From NCBI GenBank assembly GCA_026168455.1, contig CM047431.1, positions 10,699,703 to 10,763,702 on the forward strand: a stretch of DNA of 64,000 nucleotides. Direction: 5' to 3'. How positions within the stretch are numbered: position 1 is the stretch's first letter; each line of letters begins with the position of its first letter. Positions 30,235 through 41,765 of the stretch are shown piece after piece. Position numbers and translations under genes: made by a program. The notes beneath the pieces are model-generated. The model did no database searches, had not been told where the DNA came from, and was given only the letters and a program-made list of their open reading frames with translations. This DNA is from Theocolax elegans (lineage: Eukaryota; Arthropoda; Insecta; Hymenoptera; Cerocephalidae).

Positions 30235-31345
30235 GAGACTCTGGTGGTTGTACTATCAATTTTTGTTTATTCGTCAAATTTTTTACAAAAACGACGTTCC
30301 GGTTATCTCCGCAATTACACCATGACCCTCTTCAGGTTCACTGTTATTCGAAATATATGAATAGTTATAAAACAAAATCAATGTAACAATAATTGTATCG
30401 TAGTAAAACAAAGAGAAATTTATAAAAAAACTTACAACATTAGTTCTAATGAACACGGACAACGATAATTTGCAATTTATTTACAAGCGTCTACTTGTCA
30501 AGGTGACAACCGTCAAATTGAGTCGAAATCTCAAATTTAGGTCCGAAAATAAGTCGAAATATAAGAGAGGGGTAATTTACTATACTATAAACATACGTAT
30601 ATCATAACCAACAGAAAGTGTATATTTTTACATACTATCAAACCGTCTCTGTGTCAAGGTTTATATATACAATGTTTTAAATCATCTATAAAAACTTTAT
30701 AACAATTTTGTAAATTATTTGTATCCAACATAGGATTTACTGTACAAAGAGTAGCATGAATATGTAACATTTCTGAAAAAAGTCTTTTTTTCCTATTACA
30801 TTCTACGTCTAAAATTTTTACATTGTTAAAATCACTTGTGCAATCTCATTTTGCAATCTCTCTTATGTTCATTAACTCTAATCTTTAGAAGTCTAGATGA
30901 TTGTCCAACATATGATATTTCTCAATCCAAACAATTAATTTTATAAACAATATTGTTTTTTTCAGTCATGTTAATTTTATCTTTACTAAGTCTAATAACA
31001 GTATTGAATTTATTGCATGTTTTTTGAACAATTTTAATATTATAATTATTTAATGTGTATTTTAATTTATCTAAAAATTTGTTTTATGAAGGGTATAATT
31101 AATAAAGTTTTCTTTTCATTGATTATGATATTGGATTGAGCTGAAGCATTATTACAATTTTTATTTATTTTATTAATTCTTTTCTTCACATGTCTATTAA
31201 TAAATGTAAGTGGATAGTTATTATTGATTAAAAAATTCCTAATAAGATTTAAATTGTTTTGGTGAAAAACCGGATCTGAAAGTTTAATACTATAATCAAC
31301 CAAAGTATAAACAATAGCCGCCTTCTGCAACTTAGGATGGTGGGA
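30235..31345 (-). pseudogene. Penelope-like element fragment, left member of an inverted pair
   Basis: Read on the minus strand, it runs from a segment before the GIY-YIG domain (QKAAIVYTLVDYSIKLSDPVFHQNN, FLINNNYPLTFINRHVKKRINK) through a broken GIY-YIG coding part (about 30960-30700). Its 3' end reads GTACAACCACCAGAGTCTC. It is the mirror copy of 31420-32524 with point changes and stops. Penelope-like elements encode an RT joined to a GIY-YIG endonuclease; the RT core itself is missing here. Confidence 0.7.
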
Positions 31346-31419
31346 ATTGAAATTAAGATATCTGCCTGAAAAAGTTAGTTTTCCTGCAGGAATTTTTTTA
31401 TCATAAATTATGTTCTAGA

Positions 31420-32524
31420 TGTAAGTTGCAGAAGGCGGCTATTGTTTACACTATGGTTGATTGTAGAATCAACTTTGATTGAATTTTTTAATCAATAATA
31501 ACTATCCACTTACATTTATTAATATACATATGAAGCAAACAATTAATAAATAAATAAAAATTGTAATAATGCTTCAGCTCAATCCAATATCTTAATCAAT
31601 GAAAAGAAAACTTTATGAATTATACCCTTCATAAAACATTTTTCAGATAAATTAAAATACACATTAAATAATTATAACATTAAAATTGTTCAAAAAACAT
31701 ACAATAAATTCAATACTATTATTAGACTTGGTAAAGATAAAATTAACATGACTGAAAAAAGCAATATTGTTTATAAAATTAATTGTTTGGATTATGAAAT
31801 ATATGTTGGACAATCATCTAGACTTCTAAAGATTAGAGCTAATGAACATAAGAGAGATTGCAAAAATAAAAATGATAAATCAGCCTTAGTGTCACACATT
31901 AATGATTCGAATCATTCTTTCGATTTTAAAAATGTAAAAATTTTAGACGTAGAATGTAATAGGAAAAAAAGACTTTTTTCAGAAATGTTACATATTCATG
32001 CTACTCCTCGTACAGTAAATCGTATGTTGGATACAAATAATTTGAAAAATTGTTATAAAGTTTTTATAGATGATTTAAAACATTGTATATATAAACCTTG
32101 ACATAGAGACGGTTTGATAGTATGTAAAATTATACACTTTGTGTTGGTTATGATATACGTATGTTTATAGTATAGGAAAATTACCCCTCTCTTATATTTC
32201 GACTTATTTTCGGACCTAAATTTGAGATTTCGACTCAATTTGACGGTTGTCACCTTGACAAGTATACGCTTGTAAATTAATGTGCAAATTATCGTTGTCC
32301 GTATTCATTAGAACTAATGTTGTAAGTTTTTTTATAAATTTCTCTTTATTTTACTACGATACAATTATTGTTACATTGATTTTGTTTTATAACTATTCAT
32401 ATATTTCGAATAACAGTGAACCTGAAGAGGGTCATGGTGTAATTGTCGAGATAACCGGAACGTCGTTTTTGTAAACAAAATTTGACGAATAAACAAAAAT
32501 TGATAGTACAACCACCAGAGTCTC
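31420..32524 (+). mobile_element. Penelope-like element fragment, right member of an inverted pair
   Basis: The homology begins at TAAGTTGCAGAAGGCGGCTATTG (31418-31440), the same point at which the left copy begins at 31345, separated by about 75 bp. It carries the linker, an intact GIY-YIG frame (31748-32101) and the 3' region, ending GTACAACCACCAGAGTCTC. Near the 3' end CTGAAGA (32422-32428) and GGAACGTC (32457-32464) resemble a damaged hammerhead core, which Penelope-like elements are known to carry. Confidence 0.75.
31748..32101 (+). CDS. GIY-YIG endonuclease domain of a Penelope-like element
   Basis: The 117-codon frame starts at an internal ATG; the conserved frame extends upstream (KIVQKTYNKFNTIIRLGK), so this is the C-terminal domain of a larger protein. 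Family marks are NIVYKINCLDYEIYVGQSSR (a GIY-YIG variant; the Tyr-Val-Gly part is kept), RANEHKRDC with the conserved Arg and His, SALVSHINDSNHSFDF and the acidic EMLHI. The domain nicks DNA to prime insertion. The Cys-x-x-Cys normally found within the first strand of Penelope GIY-YIG is only partly present (NCLDYE). Confidence 0.8.
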   Translation: MTEKSNIVYKINCLDYEIYVGQSSRLLKIRANEHKRDCKNKNDKSALVSHINDSNHSFDFKNVKILDVECNRKKRLFSEMLHIHATPRTVNRMLDTNNLKNCYKVFIDDLKHCIYKP

Positions 32525-32574
32525 AAATTTATCGATATTTATACAAATTGTATATAATTATTCATTTCTAAGTA

Positions 32575-34034
32575 AATAGATTATTCAGTATTTTTACAAT
32601 AATTTCGCTGCATAACGTTGAAAGTTCATACATAATGTATTGTACATCATTCTTACAAAGTAAACTCGTAGCATTTTTCGCATTTTTCGTGATTTCAGTA
32701 TACACTGTATTGTAACGGGGTACAATCTTTCGCGTCGGTAGGGGTAAAGGGATCGGTTGCTACGGCTCTGCCTAGTTATACTCCCTAGGCGGTGCTCCGA
32801 GAGTGCGCGGCGGATTCAAATCAGTGAACCCCGCGCACGACCTAATGTTGCGATGTCCGTTAGCAACCGCGAGATCACTTGCCGATCTCGCGTCTTTGTA
32901 CAGCTAAAACGTCGTGAGCTGAAAAGGGCCGCGAATAAAAGGGATAAATTCGCGGTAAGTTTACCTCGGCCGCTCCTGAAACGGAGAGGGCGGTATTCGG
33001 GATAACGGGAATGATGTACGCCGGTAATCAATAATCAAACTCGTATTCGGATATAGATTACATATGAATTTTTATTCAAGTTAAAGAAATATAAACAAAG
33101 TTTAACAAAGATCAAAGATTTAACAAAAGCCGTATATAGACCGCGTGAGGTCTCGCGACGAGGTGTCTCTCTTTCTAGCACGCGTACGCGGTCGCCCGTT
33201 AGCTTCCTCGCCGTCGCGCGCGGGCGAGATCCGCCGATTCCTAACTTAAAGTTATAGCCGTAAAGAGAGAGTCTTTACGGCTTCGGCGGCTCGCGAGTGG
33301 TGCACCACGTACCTTAAATCTCGATTCTCCCCGTCGATGCGTTCGACTTCGCCTGTTTTCCCTCTCTCCGTCGGGCTCTCGCGCGCGGCAACTTCGCCGT
33401 CCTCGCAGGTTCCTGGGAGTCGCTGGAGCTGTGCAATTAACACCAGCACGCTCACTCCACCAAGTCACTCACTCTTCACGGCGCGAAACCCAGAACCCGA
33501 GCAAGAATCCGCGATAACGATTCTTGTTCTCATGCCGCGAAATATCAAGGAAGGCGTTACCGGCGACGTGTCTATCTACGATGACTCGCATAAACTCTCT
33601 ATCTACTCTCCTCAGTCAGCTTGCGCGTCGGACCATTATTAGTCCTTACGCGGCTTACGCGCGGGCTTTCCCGATCACCTACGAGCTTTTCCGATCGTCA
33701 CTCGCGCTCGTTATAAGGTATAGCTTCATACGCATAAGAGTATGTAGCTTACCTTTACAGTATTAACAAATTTATCGTCAATTATCGATACAACGTTATC
33801 ACTATGTTGCACAGTGACTTCGGTAATTTGGGCGTCATACATAGCAGTATTTTTATCTTGAACAAAATTTAATGTTTTCCGCATCACAGCGTCTACGAAA
33901 GATGATATTGAATTAAGATATTTCAACCAAAACTTAATACATGAAACTAATTCCTTGAATTTATTAAATGTAACTTTTTGAACGCTATACTGTGGTGATA
34001 ACGTTTTGAAGTAGGTTCGTCAGATGTTATTTAT
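32575..34034 (-). pseudogene. Unidentified minus-strand reading frame split by a solo LTR
   Basis: On the minus strand an open segment from about 34034 to 33764 (with VTFNKFKELVSCIKFWLKY and SFVDAVMRKTLNFVQDKN) meets the LTR at its GTAT target site. On the far side, removing the LTR and one GTAT, the same frame goes on from 32706 for about 44 codons (TEITKNAKNATSLLCKNDVQ, then IMYELSTLCSEII) to a stop near 32575. Continuity across the insert argues for real coding DNA before the insertion: an exon of a host gene or an old element. I do not recognise the family. The start is not defined; an in-frame stop lies just upstream of about 34034, so an acceptor may lie nearby. Confidence 0.55.
32711..33759 (-). 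mobile_element. Solo LTR, 1,049 bp, 4-bp target duplication GTAT
   Basis: Ends are TGTAACGGGGTA and TACCTTTACA, imperfect inverted termini. GTAT flanks both sides (32707-32710 and 33760-33763). Read on the minus strand it begins TGTAAAGGTAAGC, similar to TGTAGGGGTAAGG at 40920, so it probably belongs to the same broad LTR group. It is GC-rich, with no coding region. It disrupts the minus-strand frame described at 32575-34034. Confidence 0.8.
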
Positions 34035-34616
34035 TTTATTTATTTATACCTCAAGGCGCACACGTGATCGTAAACTTTATGATCCTGAAGATGATCCTTA
34101 AATCCTCGAAAATATCATATTCTATTCAACGTATTCTATGATAATTCAAGCCCGATGAGAATATTTTTTGTATACAATTTATTTAAACTGTAAAAACGAG
34201 ATATAACCTGATGTGGTCTTAATCGCTGGATTTCTGTTTCCGATTCAATACTTGGATGGTTATCAGCCATTGTGACTTGTTAAAAATGAAGATCAAGAAG
34301 CGGCACGGGTCGGTACTTTAAAACTAACATCGTTTGGTGTGGCGGAGTCGCTGTTTCAATTACGTGGAAGCTGATCTGCCGGGAATACACCCACTGTATG
34401 TGACTGAATCTTAATCAGGAGTTTCTAAATATGAATCCGTCAATAATATCTTGTTTGCGTAAACACAACAACCTCTTTAAGGAAATGCATTATTTAACGC
34501 AATTGTTAAAATAAATATTACAAAACGGAAAAATTTTAATTAAATCGACCTTTTAATTTACCCGAAATGTATGTATAATTTTATCGGATCATTCGATACA
34601 ATTTTCCAACCTGGTA
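34035..34616. other. Spacer, nothing firm
   Basis: A segment with CCTGAAGATGATCC followed by TCGAAAATATC (34085-34122) recalls the end of a Penelope-like element but is too degraded to call. No gene is seen. Confidence 0.3.
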
Positions 34617-35159
34617 GGTGGTCGATATTTCGACCACCCCCATGCCTAACGGAAAAACCAATAATTTCTTTTTTGTTTTAGCATTTTACTTGATATGCCT
34701 ATGTTTTTTGATATGCTGAGTATAAAATATAGTAAAAAAAATCCTGAAGGTGTCCTTGACCTTGACAATCGCCATTTCAAAGTCAAATTTTTCGTTGTTA
34801 TTTCATGTTTTGTGATTTGTGATGTGCTAAGTACGAAAAAAATAGTGAAAAAATGTACGAACTTAAAGCGAAGTGAACTTCAACTACATCCGTGAAGATC
34901 TATAATGAGTTCTTCAGTCTTTCTTATCTAAAATAAAAATGAAATATATACATATTTTAACAGTTTAAAAAAAACTAGTAATTGTTGACTTTTATAGAAA
35001 AAATACTCCAACTTTCGATCTTAGCATGGCCCAGGACCAACAACGTGGGCGTAGCGAAAAGTGATCCCTTCAGGCTGATGGATTATTGCAAGTCTCCTCT
35101 TCTCTCACGTACCAGGGTGCTAGATTATCTTGAGTCTCCTCGCCTTACTTATTGAATTG

Positions 35160-36583
35160 TTTGACTTTATGGTAACGTCTGCTGTGTGTGGTATTCTTCG
35201 AAGCATGGTGCTACACAGAGAGGAACATCACAAGCGGAACACATTTTTGTCATTCGAAATTTATCGTTAGGCAAAGTACATACGTGGTATCTTCGACTTG
35301 TACCACGCTTCGGAAAATGTCGTACAAGTAATCGAGTGGGAGAGTCATTGCTGTAAGCACACTTATCAGTAGTATCAAGTTTCAATAACGATCAAACATC
35401 TTGATCAAACATCTGATTAATTTGTCTTCTAGCTTGGGCATTCCTTTTCTATTTGCTTTCACTGTGCCGCAAATTACTATATCGCGTTCATGTAAAAACT
35501 CTGCCAAAAATAGGTGATATATACCAGTTATTTACGTACATATCATGACCCTTATAAAAATAAGGTTGTAAAAAGTGAGCTACAATATTGCCAATAATGC
35601 CCAAATCAAACTTTTGATAATCAGTATCTGCATTAATATAAACAACAAACCCTAATATGAATCCAGTCTCATAATTTACAATCATGAAAAGTTTGATGCC
35701 AAAACGATTTCTCTACAAAGGAATATATTGTTTACATCGAAGCCTACCTTTTCATGGTAACTAACTTTTATCTATACACAAATTTGTCCCTGGAGTAATA
35801 GCTGCTGAAAATTTACTTTGCAGGTAATCAATTACTGCCTCTATTTTCGGTAAAGGGTGATTTACAATTTCTTTGTTATCGAGTAAATGTAAATTACGCA
35901 GAATCTGAAGATATCTATCGCGAGACAGTGTTTGAAAAAACATTGGAGTATGCAGTAAGGGATCTGTAGACCAATAATCTTTCAAATTACCTTTTTGCAA
36001 TAGTATGCGGAAAATTGTCGTTTTCCGCATACTATTGCAAAAATATCGTTTGTAACTCATGCAAACGATTCCCTCAGTCGTGTGATTGAGCGGTCATTGG
36101 AGTAGCCGGCTCCGCCGGAATCGTCGTACGAGTTACAAAATATACTATTTCGTATATGACCCATTATAATCGAAAGACCAAGAAATTTTGCATGTTTATC
36201 TTTTTTAAGAGGATTCCAAAATTTTGTATGTCTATATCGTTTTCCATTATCTTGAGTTTCATAACGATTCATCTGGTCTACAATCATTTGAAGTAATGAT
36301 GAATCCAAAAAATAATTTAGATAATCGATTGGATTAGTACCTGATATACAAATATTCGGATTTATTTTTTAACTACCTTCGAAGTCTTTGATTGATGGAT
36401 AAAAATACGCGTATACTCTACTAGTACACTCTCATCATAATTATCTTCAAAATTAATGTCATTAATTTCTTCATTTTCTACTTTTTCTTCTACCTCTGGT
36501 TCGGATTCGCCACTACTCCAACCATCAATTTCTATTTTATCAAAGATAAGATAATCTGATGAAATTTTATACAAGAACTTCAA
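35160..36583 (-). pseudogene. piggyBac-type transposase, decayed
   Basis: Successive minus-strand frames trace the family in order: an acidic N-terminus (36583-36362), NPLKKDKHAKFLGLSIIMGH (36308-36057), DYWSTDPLLHTPMFFQTLSRDRYLQIL and GTNLCIDKS (36060-35761), FGIKLF and GFVVYINADTDYQKFDLGIIG and HDMYVNNWY (about 35705-35488), and a C-terminal Cys-rich end with CSACDVPLCVAPCFEEYHT (35385-35167). These are hallmarks of the DDE_Tnp_1_7 family, including the zinc-binding C-terminus. Stops and shifts separate the parts, so it is inactive. Cut-and-paste transposition at TTAA is the known activity of the family. Confidence 0.85.
35992..36043. repeat. Perfect 23-bp inverted repeat inside the piggyBac remnant
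   Basis: Arms at 35992-36014 and 36021-36043 are exact reverse complements (each contains GCAATAGTATGCGG or its complement) around the loop TTGTCG. It falls where the transposase reads CNSMRK-TTIFRILLQK, so the coding sequence was altered. It looks like a local inverted duplication by template switching. Confidence 0.9.
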
Positions 36584-36840
36584 AAAACTTGTAATAATAC
36601 AACAAGTAAATGTGTACGTATCCTATAAAAATTCTAATCGTAATAGATTATGAATCGATTGTATCGATCTGTTACGAATTTAGTACAATCCAATTGTAAT
36701 AGACGTTAGACCCCTAAAAGAAAAAACGTACTTACTTTATTGTAAATACTAATACTTATTTTTATTTTGGAGCTTGGTCCTACGTGGATAATAAAATGAA
36801 TTATATAATAAAATAATAATAAAATAGTGCATCAAACAAT
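36584..36840. other. AT-rich spacer inside the piggyBac composite
   Basis: No coding or repeat feature is visible; it links the transposase 5' side with the GGTCAAGG-rich flank. Confidence 0.4.
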
Positions 36841-37290
36841 GTGGACATAACCAACTTCAGGGACAAAATATTGAAAAAAAAATTTTTACTTCAAAGTAGC
36901 AATTTCCAAGGTCAAGAATCCATTCAGGAATTTTTTTATTATTTTTTTCAAACTCAAGGCATCAAAAAACAAAGATATCTACTCTTTGAAGATAAAATAC
37001 TAAATATATATATTTGACCTTAAAACGATATTTTTCAAGGTCAAAAACCTCTTTAAAATTTTTTTTTACTTTTTTTATACTCAGTGCATCAAAAAACATA
37101 TATATACATATCTTGAAGCTTACATAGCAAAAAAAAATTTGACTTTGAAATGATGATTTTCTAGGTCAAGGACACCTTTAAAACTTTTTTACAATTTTTC
37201 TGTTACTGTGTACATCAATTTCACCTTAAAACTATCAAATAGTTTGAGTTCGTTGGGTCGTCGAAATATTAACCATCCCCGTCCTCTAAA

Positions 37291-37674
37291 GGTTGATTGG
37301 CGGGGGAAGTTCTGACAAGGTGATTTAACACCTGTCACAAAAGGTAAAAAGGGATAGTAAAAAGGCATTTTCCCCCCTTAATAAAACTATCTACCCTGAT
37401 ACCGTACACACACACATACCTATCGTAACCTACCTAGCACCCTAACTACCACGAATGAACAACCCACATCCCTTCCCCGGTTCCCCGCAATCCAGCACCA
37501 GGTCAATCCAACGAAGAAGTAGCTAGCTGAATGATCTGCATCGGCTGCAAAACCTCAGGAGTGACAGCAGGTATCTTTGGAAGACCGTCGCCCACTGAAA
37601 CCTCGTGCAGAGTTCCTGTGAAAATAATAATAAATAAGACAAAACATATTACTAGGGAAAAGGATAACCAGGAT
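37291..37674. other. Spacer without recognised feature
   Basis: Mixed-composition DNA with CCAGCACCAGGTCAATCC near 37493, vaguely like the CCAGCACCA motifs at 27490-28100. No gene is visible. Confidence 0.3.
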
Positions 37675-39468
37675 TCAAACAAACTTCAGCATTTTTCATA
37701 TTAACATAAATCGCATAAAAACACATTTTTCATCTATCGAATAACTTGTACATCCTCTCGCCTATGATATCATTGTCATTTCTGAAATATTTTTAACCTC
37801 TTTGGACTCATCAAATATCATTCAGTTATCAGATTATTCTTTCACCAGGCTTGACCGTGTTGATAAAGGTGGGTGAAGGGTTGGCATATATGTGCGTAAT
37901 GCCTATAAAGTGACCAGTTTTAGAGTGGTTTTATACGTACCTGCAAGGCCGCTTGCATGCAGTAGAGGGTGAAGCGGGCGCTATATCTGAATGGGTAATT
38001 ATTTCGGCGGGCGTCCCTCACGGTAGTGTTCTGAGTCCCCCTCTTTTCTCGATTTTTATTAATAAGCTGCCTGCGGTCTTGAAATACTCACACTGTATGA
38101 TTTTTTATGACGACACTCAGATGTACTACTCCTTCCCTCTGGCGGAGTTCGATCTGGCTGTGAAGAGTGTGTCACGTGATGCAGGAGCGGTGGTGGACTG
38201 AACGGAAAGAAACGCTCTTTCCGTTAATGCCAAAAAAAAGAAATTACTGCTTTTGGGGAGTCAACACTACGTGCCTAGTTTTCGCCTCGATAGTATTGTA
38301 GAAGTTACTGTAAACGGCGAATCGCTGCCGTATGAGGGTGACGTAAAATCGTTGGTAATGTGGATTACGCCTACTCTTGACTGCTTTAAACAAGTTCTCT
38401 CAATTTCACAAAGGGTACATGGTATTTTGCACATCTTCAGATTTTATAGGCAAGCTCTCTCCCGAGGGTTGCGCAAGGCCTTAGTCGAGAGTCTGGTGTA
38501 GCTACATTTTGATTACGCATGCGCGGTGTACAATGATGTTCATCGTACTCGTGAGCTAAAGCTTCAAAGATTACAAAATGTGTGTGTGCGTTTCATCTGG
38601 AGAAAAATCCGTATACGTGCACACGTCACGCCATTCCGATTGAAGCTGGGTTGGCTTTCTTGCAGTCCACGCTCTCATACCTATCTCAGCATTTTATTCT
38701 GTCCAGTTCTCGACCCGAAATCCATTCCTCTGCTCGATTGCAGCCCAAGCTCCTCACATATCACCCGCCTCATACAGAAGCTCTAAACTCTTCTTTTATA
38801 ATCACCTCATCGAAGATCCTTAACTCCCTTCAAGCAATAGATTTCTCCCCGATTCATATTTACTTATGTCAGAAAAATCTATACGATTACCTGTTTAGTC
38901 TCGATAAACAAGCATGGAACATACGTGTGGTTGAGGAGGGTATTAACGTCATAGTACTTTCCTCGCCGTAATTTCAATTTCAATTTCAATTTCTTATGTT
39001 GATTCAAGTCATACTGTTATACTGCTCCATCAATGGCATGTCCAGTCTCTATGCCAATGCTTCTGTATTTTGCGTTTGCGTTCTGTATATAATGCGTTTA
39101 TTTGCCTCTCTTACATCTAATAATTTATTTTTTCAACCTCGACTAATTGCGTAAATCATCGCACTATCTTCACATTCTTTCAAATACATTCATATGAATC
39201 ATAGTCGCAATGTATATAAGAAACTACTGTAATAATGTTCACTTTATTTCATTTCATTTATTTGTCACTCGCTTCATTTCTCACCCGCCTTGTCTGTATT
39301 CATTTAATTATTTATCTAGTACCATAGTTTGTTACCTGCATTTACTTGTATTTCTAATCTTTGATACTGCTAATAATAGTATATACATTAGTTTGTTATA
39401 ATATACATTGCATTTCATTTAGTGCTACATGGGAGTTAACCCCCGTAGCCCAATAAATATATATCAAT
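37675..39468 (+). pseudogene. LINE G, internally deleted relative of LINE E
   Basis: Positions 37675-37925 match the endonuclease N-terminus of LINE E (RIKTHFSSIE-like, YDIIVISEIF, RLDRVDKGG, then a stop). At about 37930 the sequence jumps to the RT (SAGVPHGSVLSPPLFSIFINKLP and YDDTQMYYSF in place of YADD), so some 400 codons are missing. Further stops interrupt LGSQHYVPS..., HFDYACAVYNDV and the C-terminus (DKQAWNIRVVEEGI). The 3' end has the hairpin GTGCTACATGGGAGTTAACCCCCGTAG and CCCAATAAATA (39421-39461), then abuts an LTR at 39469. Confidence 0.85.
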
Positions 39469-40920
39469 TGTAACGCTGCACTGGGGATCAGGTTGCAGGT
39501 TAATAAGGGTCAGCTATTGGTTGATATTAATATAAGTATTTATGGTTAAAACAAATGTAGTAGGTGGGCGCCAGCCGCGTTATTACGCGACGATCTCACA
39601 ATAACACGCTGGTTATCTTAGCCGAACAATATATAAAACGGCTGCACACTCGCCGGTCCGACGCGTGGCCGGGTTTCTGTTGCACCCGGATACGCTGTAC
39701 GGATGGAAGGGGAAGGACGGAAACGAACGGGATGCTCGCACGCACTTTATACGGTACACTGCGGTACCGTCAGCAGAGAGAGGTAATTTCACAAACCTTT
39801 ACAGAAATCCGGGACACTTGGTCGGGAAGCTGCTACATTCTCTCTCTCTTTCTCTCTCGCTTTGCTCACTCGTACTCGATCTTACTCGCACGCTAATATC
39901 TCGTTGTTGTCGGGTCAACCGTCCGTAGAGCTCTGCCTCTCGGCGTGCTCGATAGCTCCGTTCGTACCGCGCGCCTACGCAGTACGTACTCGTGCGCGGC
40001 ACCTCGATCTCGCGTCGCGCGAGCGAGTCGAGTACCGCTGTATTCAGGCTGTATCGGTACAAGTCGGCTGTATGGTGTATGGTGACCTGGTGCTGCTTAC
40101 GTCTCGGAGATGCGGTATAACTTCCTTCCAGGTAACTAATAATCGTTCCTTCTTGCTTCTTCAACTAATTAGTACGGTGTGAGTTTCAAGTACGAAACCC
40201 ACCCGTATCGTTGCTTGGGATCGACTCGCCCCTCTCTCCTCGACGACGTCAACTTCGGTGTTGGATAGCCGCTCCGTCTACGACTCCAGGTAAATACTTG
40301 GTCGTGAGGTTTACGCAGGTATGCGTATTTCTATGCGTGCTTATCCGAGAGGTTAGCTGTACACGTTGATGGTATATGGGTAGGTAGGTGTAGCTAGGGA
40401 CTCGTACAGCTTGTACGGGTAGGTAGGTGTTCGCCAGGGGTTCTATCGCTCGTTCTTGACATGTGCAAAGCACATTGTCACACAATCAATCAATCAATCT
40501 ATCTCTCTCTCTATCTCTCCCTCTCTTTCTCCTGTTGGAGTGTACGGCAAGCACCCCGGTCGTCTGTGTACCGAGATTGCGTGGCTGTAAATCAATTTTC
40601 CACGGCGGAACACACACTGTGAATGCAGGATCGACCTACAATTATAACAGACTCACGCACACAACGATATAATAAGCACAGGCGATGCAATACACGGGAC
40701 GCGGAACAATAACATCTGTCGTGTTTCACAGCGGCTATGTCTGTCCATTCTCTTATTCCGGTGCGCGCGCGTATCCATTACGCACGAAACCTATTTCGCC
40801 CGTGTAACCACGACCAACCGAGTGGAGTCGATTATTGCCGGCCTGCAAACATTAGGATACTGTTCGCTTGTGTTGCTTGAATTCGTCGAATGGTGAAGTA
40901 AACAATACCTTACCCCTACA
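39469..40920 (-). mobile_element. LTR-like block, 1,452 bp
   Basis: Read on the minus strand it starts TGTAGGGGTAAGG (40920) and ends CAGCGTTACA (39469). The R-U5-like end matches positions 1-130 (about 85 percent over the shared blocks by eye) and holds TGGCGCCCA about 100 bp from the terminus. A GC-rich U3-like body with CT tracts (39838-39860, 40500-40530) and a (CAAT)n (40482-40499) lies inside. On the plus strand TATAAAA occurs at 39632-39638. The flanks CAAT and GACT do not match, so no target duplication is visible. Confidence 0.5.
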
Positions 40921-41078
40921 GACTATAGCGTACAATTTTTAGTGCGATAAAGTTACGACAATCAATAATAAAGTTCTACAGTCTTCTTCACTTGAAAAGT
41001 TAAGTTGCATTTTCACAAACTTTTATAAAACTCAATACTGTTCAAAGTAATATTTATAAGTAAAATCACAGATAAAAA
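40921..41078. other. Short AT-rich spacer
   Basis: No feature; it leads into the GATA/GACA array. Confidence 0.5.
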
Positions 41079-41368
41079 GAGAGATAGACAGACAGACAGA
41101 CAGACGGACCGACATATAGACAGATAGACCGATAGATAGATAGATAGATAGATAGACAGATAGACAGATAGATAGACAGATAGACAGATAGACAGATAGA
41201 CAGATAGATTGATAGCTAGGTAGATAGACAGATAGATTGATACATAGCCAGCTAGATAGACGATAGACAGGTAGACAGACAGACAGATAGACAGAGAGAT
41301 AGTCAGACAGACAGACAAACAGACAGACAGACGGGCAGACGGACAGACTGACAGATAGATAGTTAGGC

Positions 41369-41401
<33 letters not shown>

Positions 41402-41726
41402 TATAGACAGATACACAGATAGACAGATAGACAGATAGATAGATAGACAGATATACAGTTAGATAGACAGATAGATTGATAAATAGCCAGATAGATAGAC
41501 GATAGACAGATAGACAGACAGTCATACAGACAGGCAGACAGATAGATAGATAGATAGATAAACAGATAGATAGATAGACAGATAGACAGATAGATTGATA
41601 GATAGACAGATAGACATATAGATGGATAGATAGCCAGCTAGATAGACGATAGACAGGTAGACAGACAGTCATACAGACAGGCAGACAGATAGATAGATAG
41701 ATAGATAGATAGATTGACAGATAGAC

Positions 41727-41765
<39 letters not shown>

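Larger units (their letters stand above)
34617..37290. mobile_element. Composite element enclosing a piggyBac remnant, with inverted GGTCAAGG-rich flanks
   Basis: The left edge has a perfect small palindrome GGTGGTCG-ATATTT-CGACCACC (34617-34638). The right edge (37255-37290), on the opposite strand, reads GGATGGTTAATATTTCGACGACCC, a degenerate counterpart. Inside the edges, CCTTGACCTTGACAATCGCC (left) and repeated TTCAAGGTCAAAAACC-type blocks (right, 36900-37200) lie in inverted orientation. Whether the flanks belong to piggyBac itself or to an older repeat is unclear; no TTAA duplication was identified. Confidence 0.4.

Noticed and set aside
34085..34125. Hammerhead-like CTGAAGA...CGAAAA
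   Set aside because: The second core box and the GUC are missing and the stem is not convincing.
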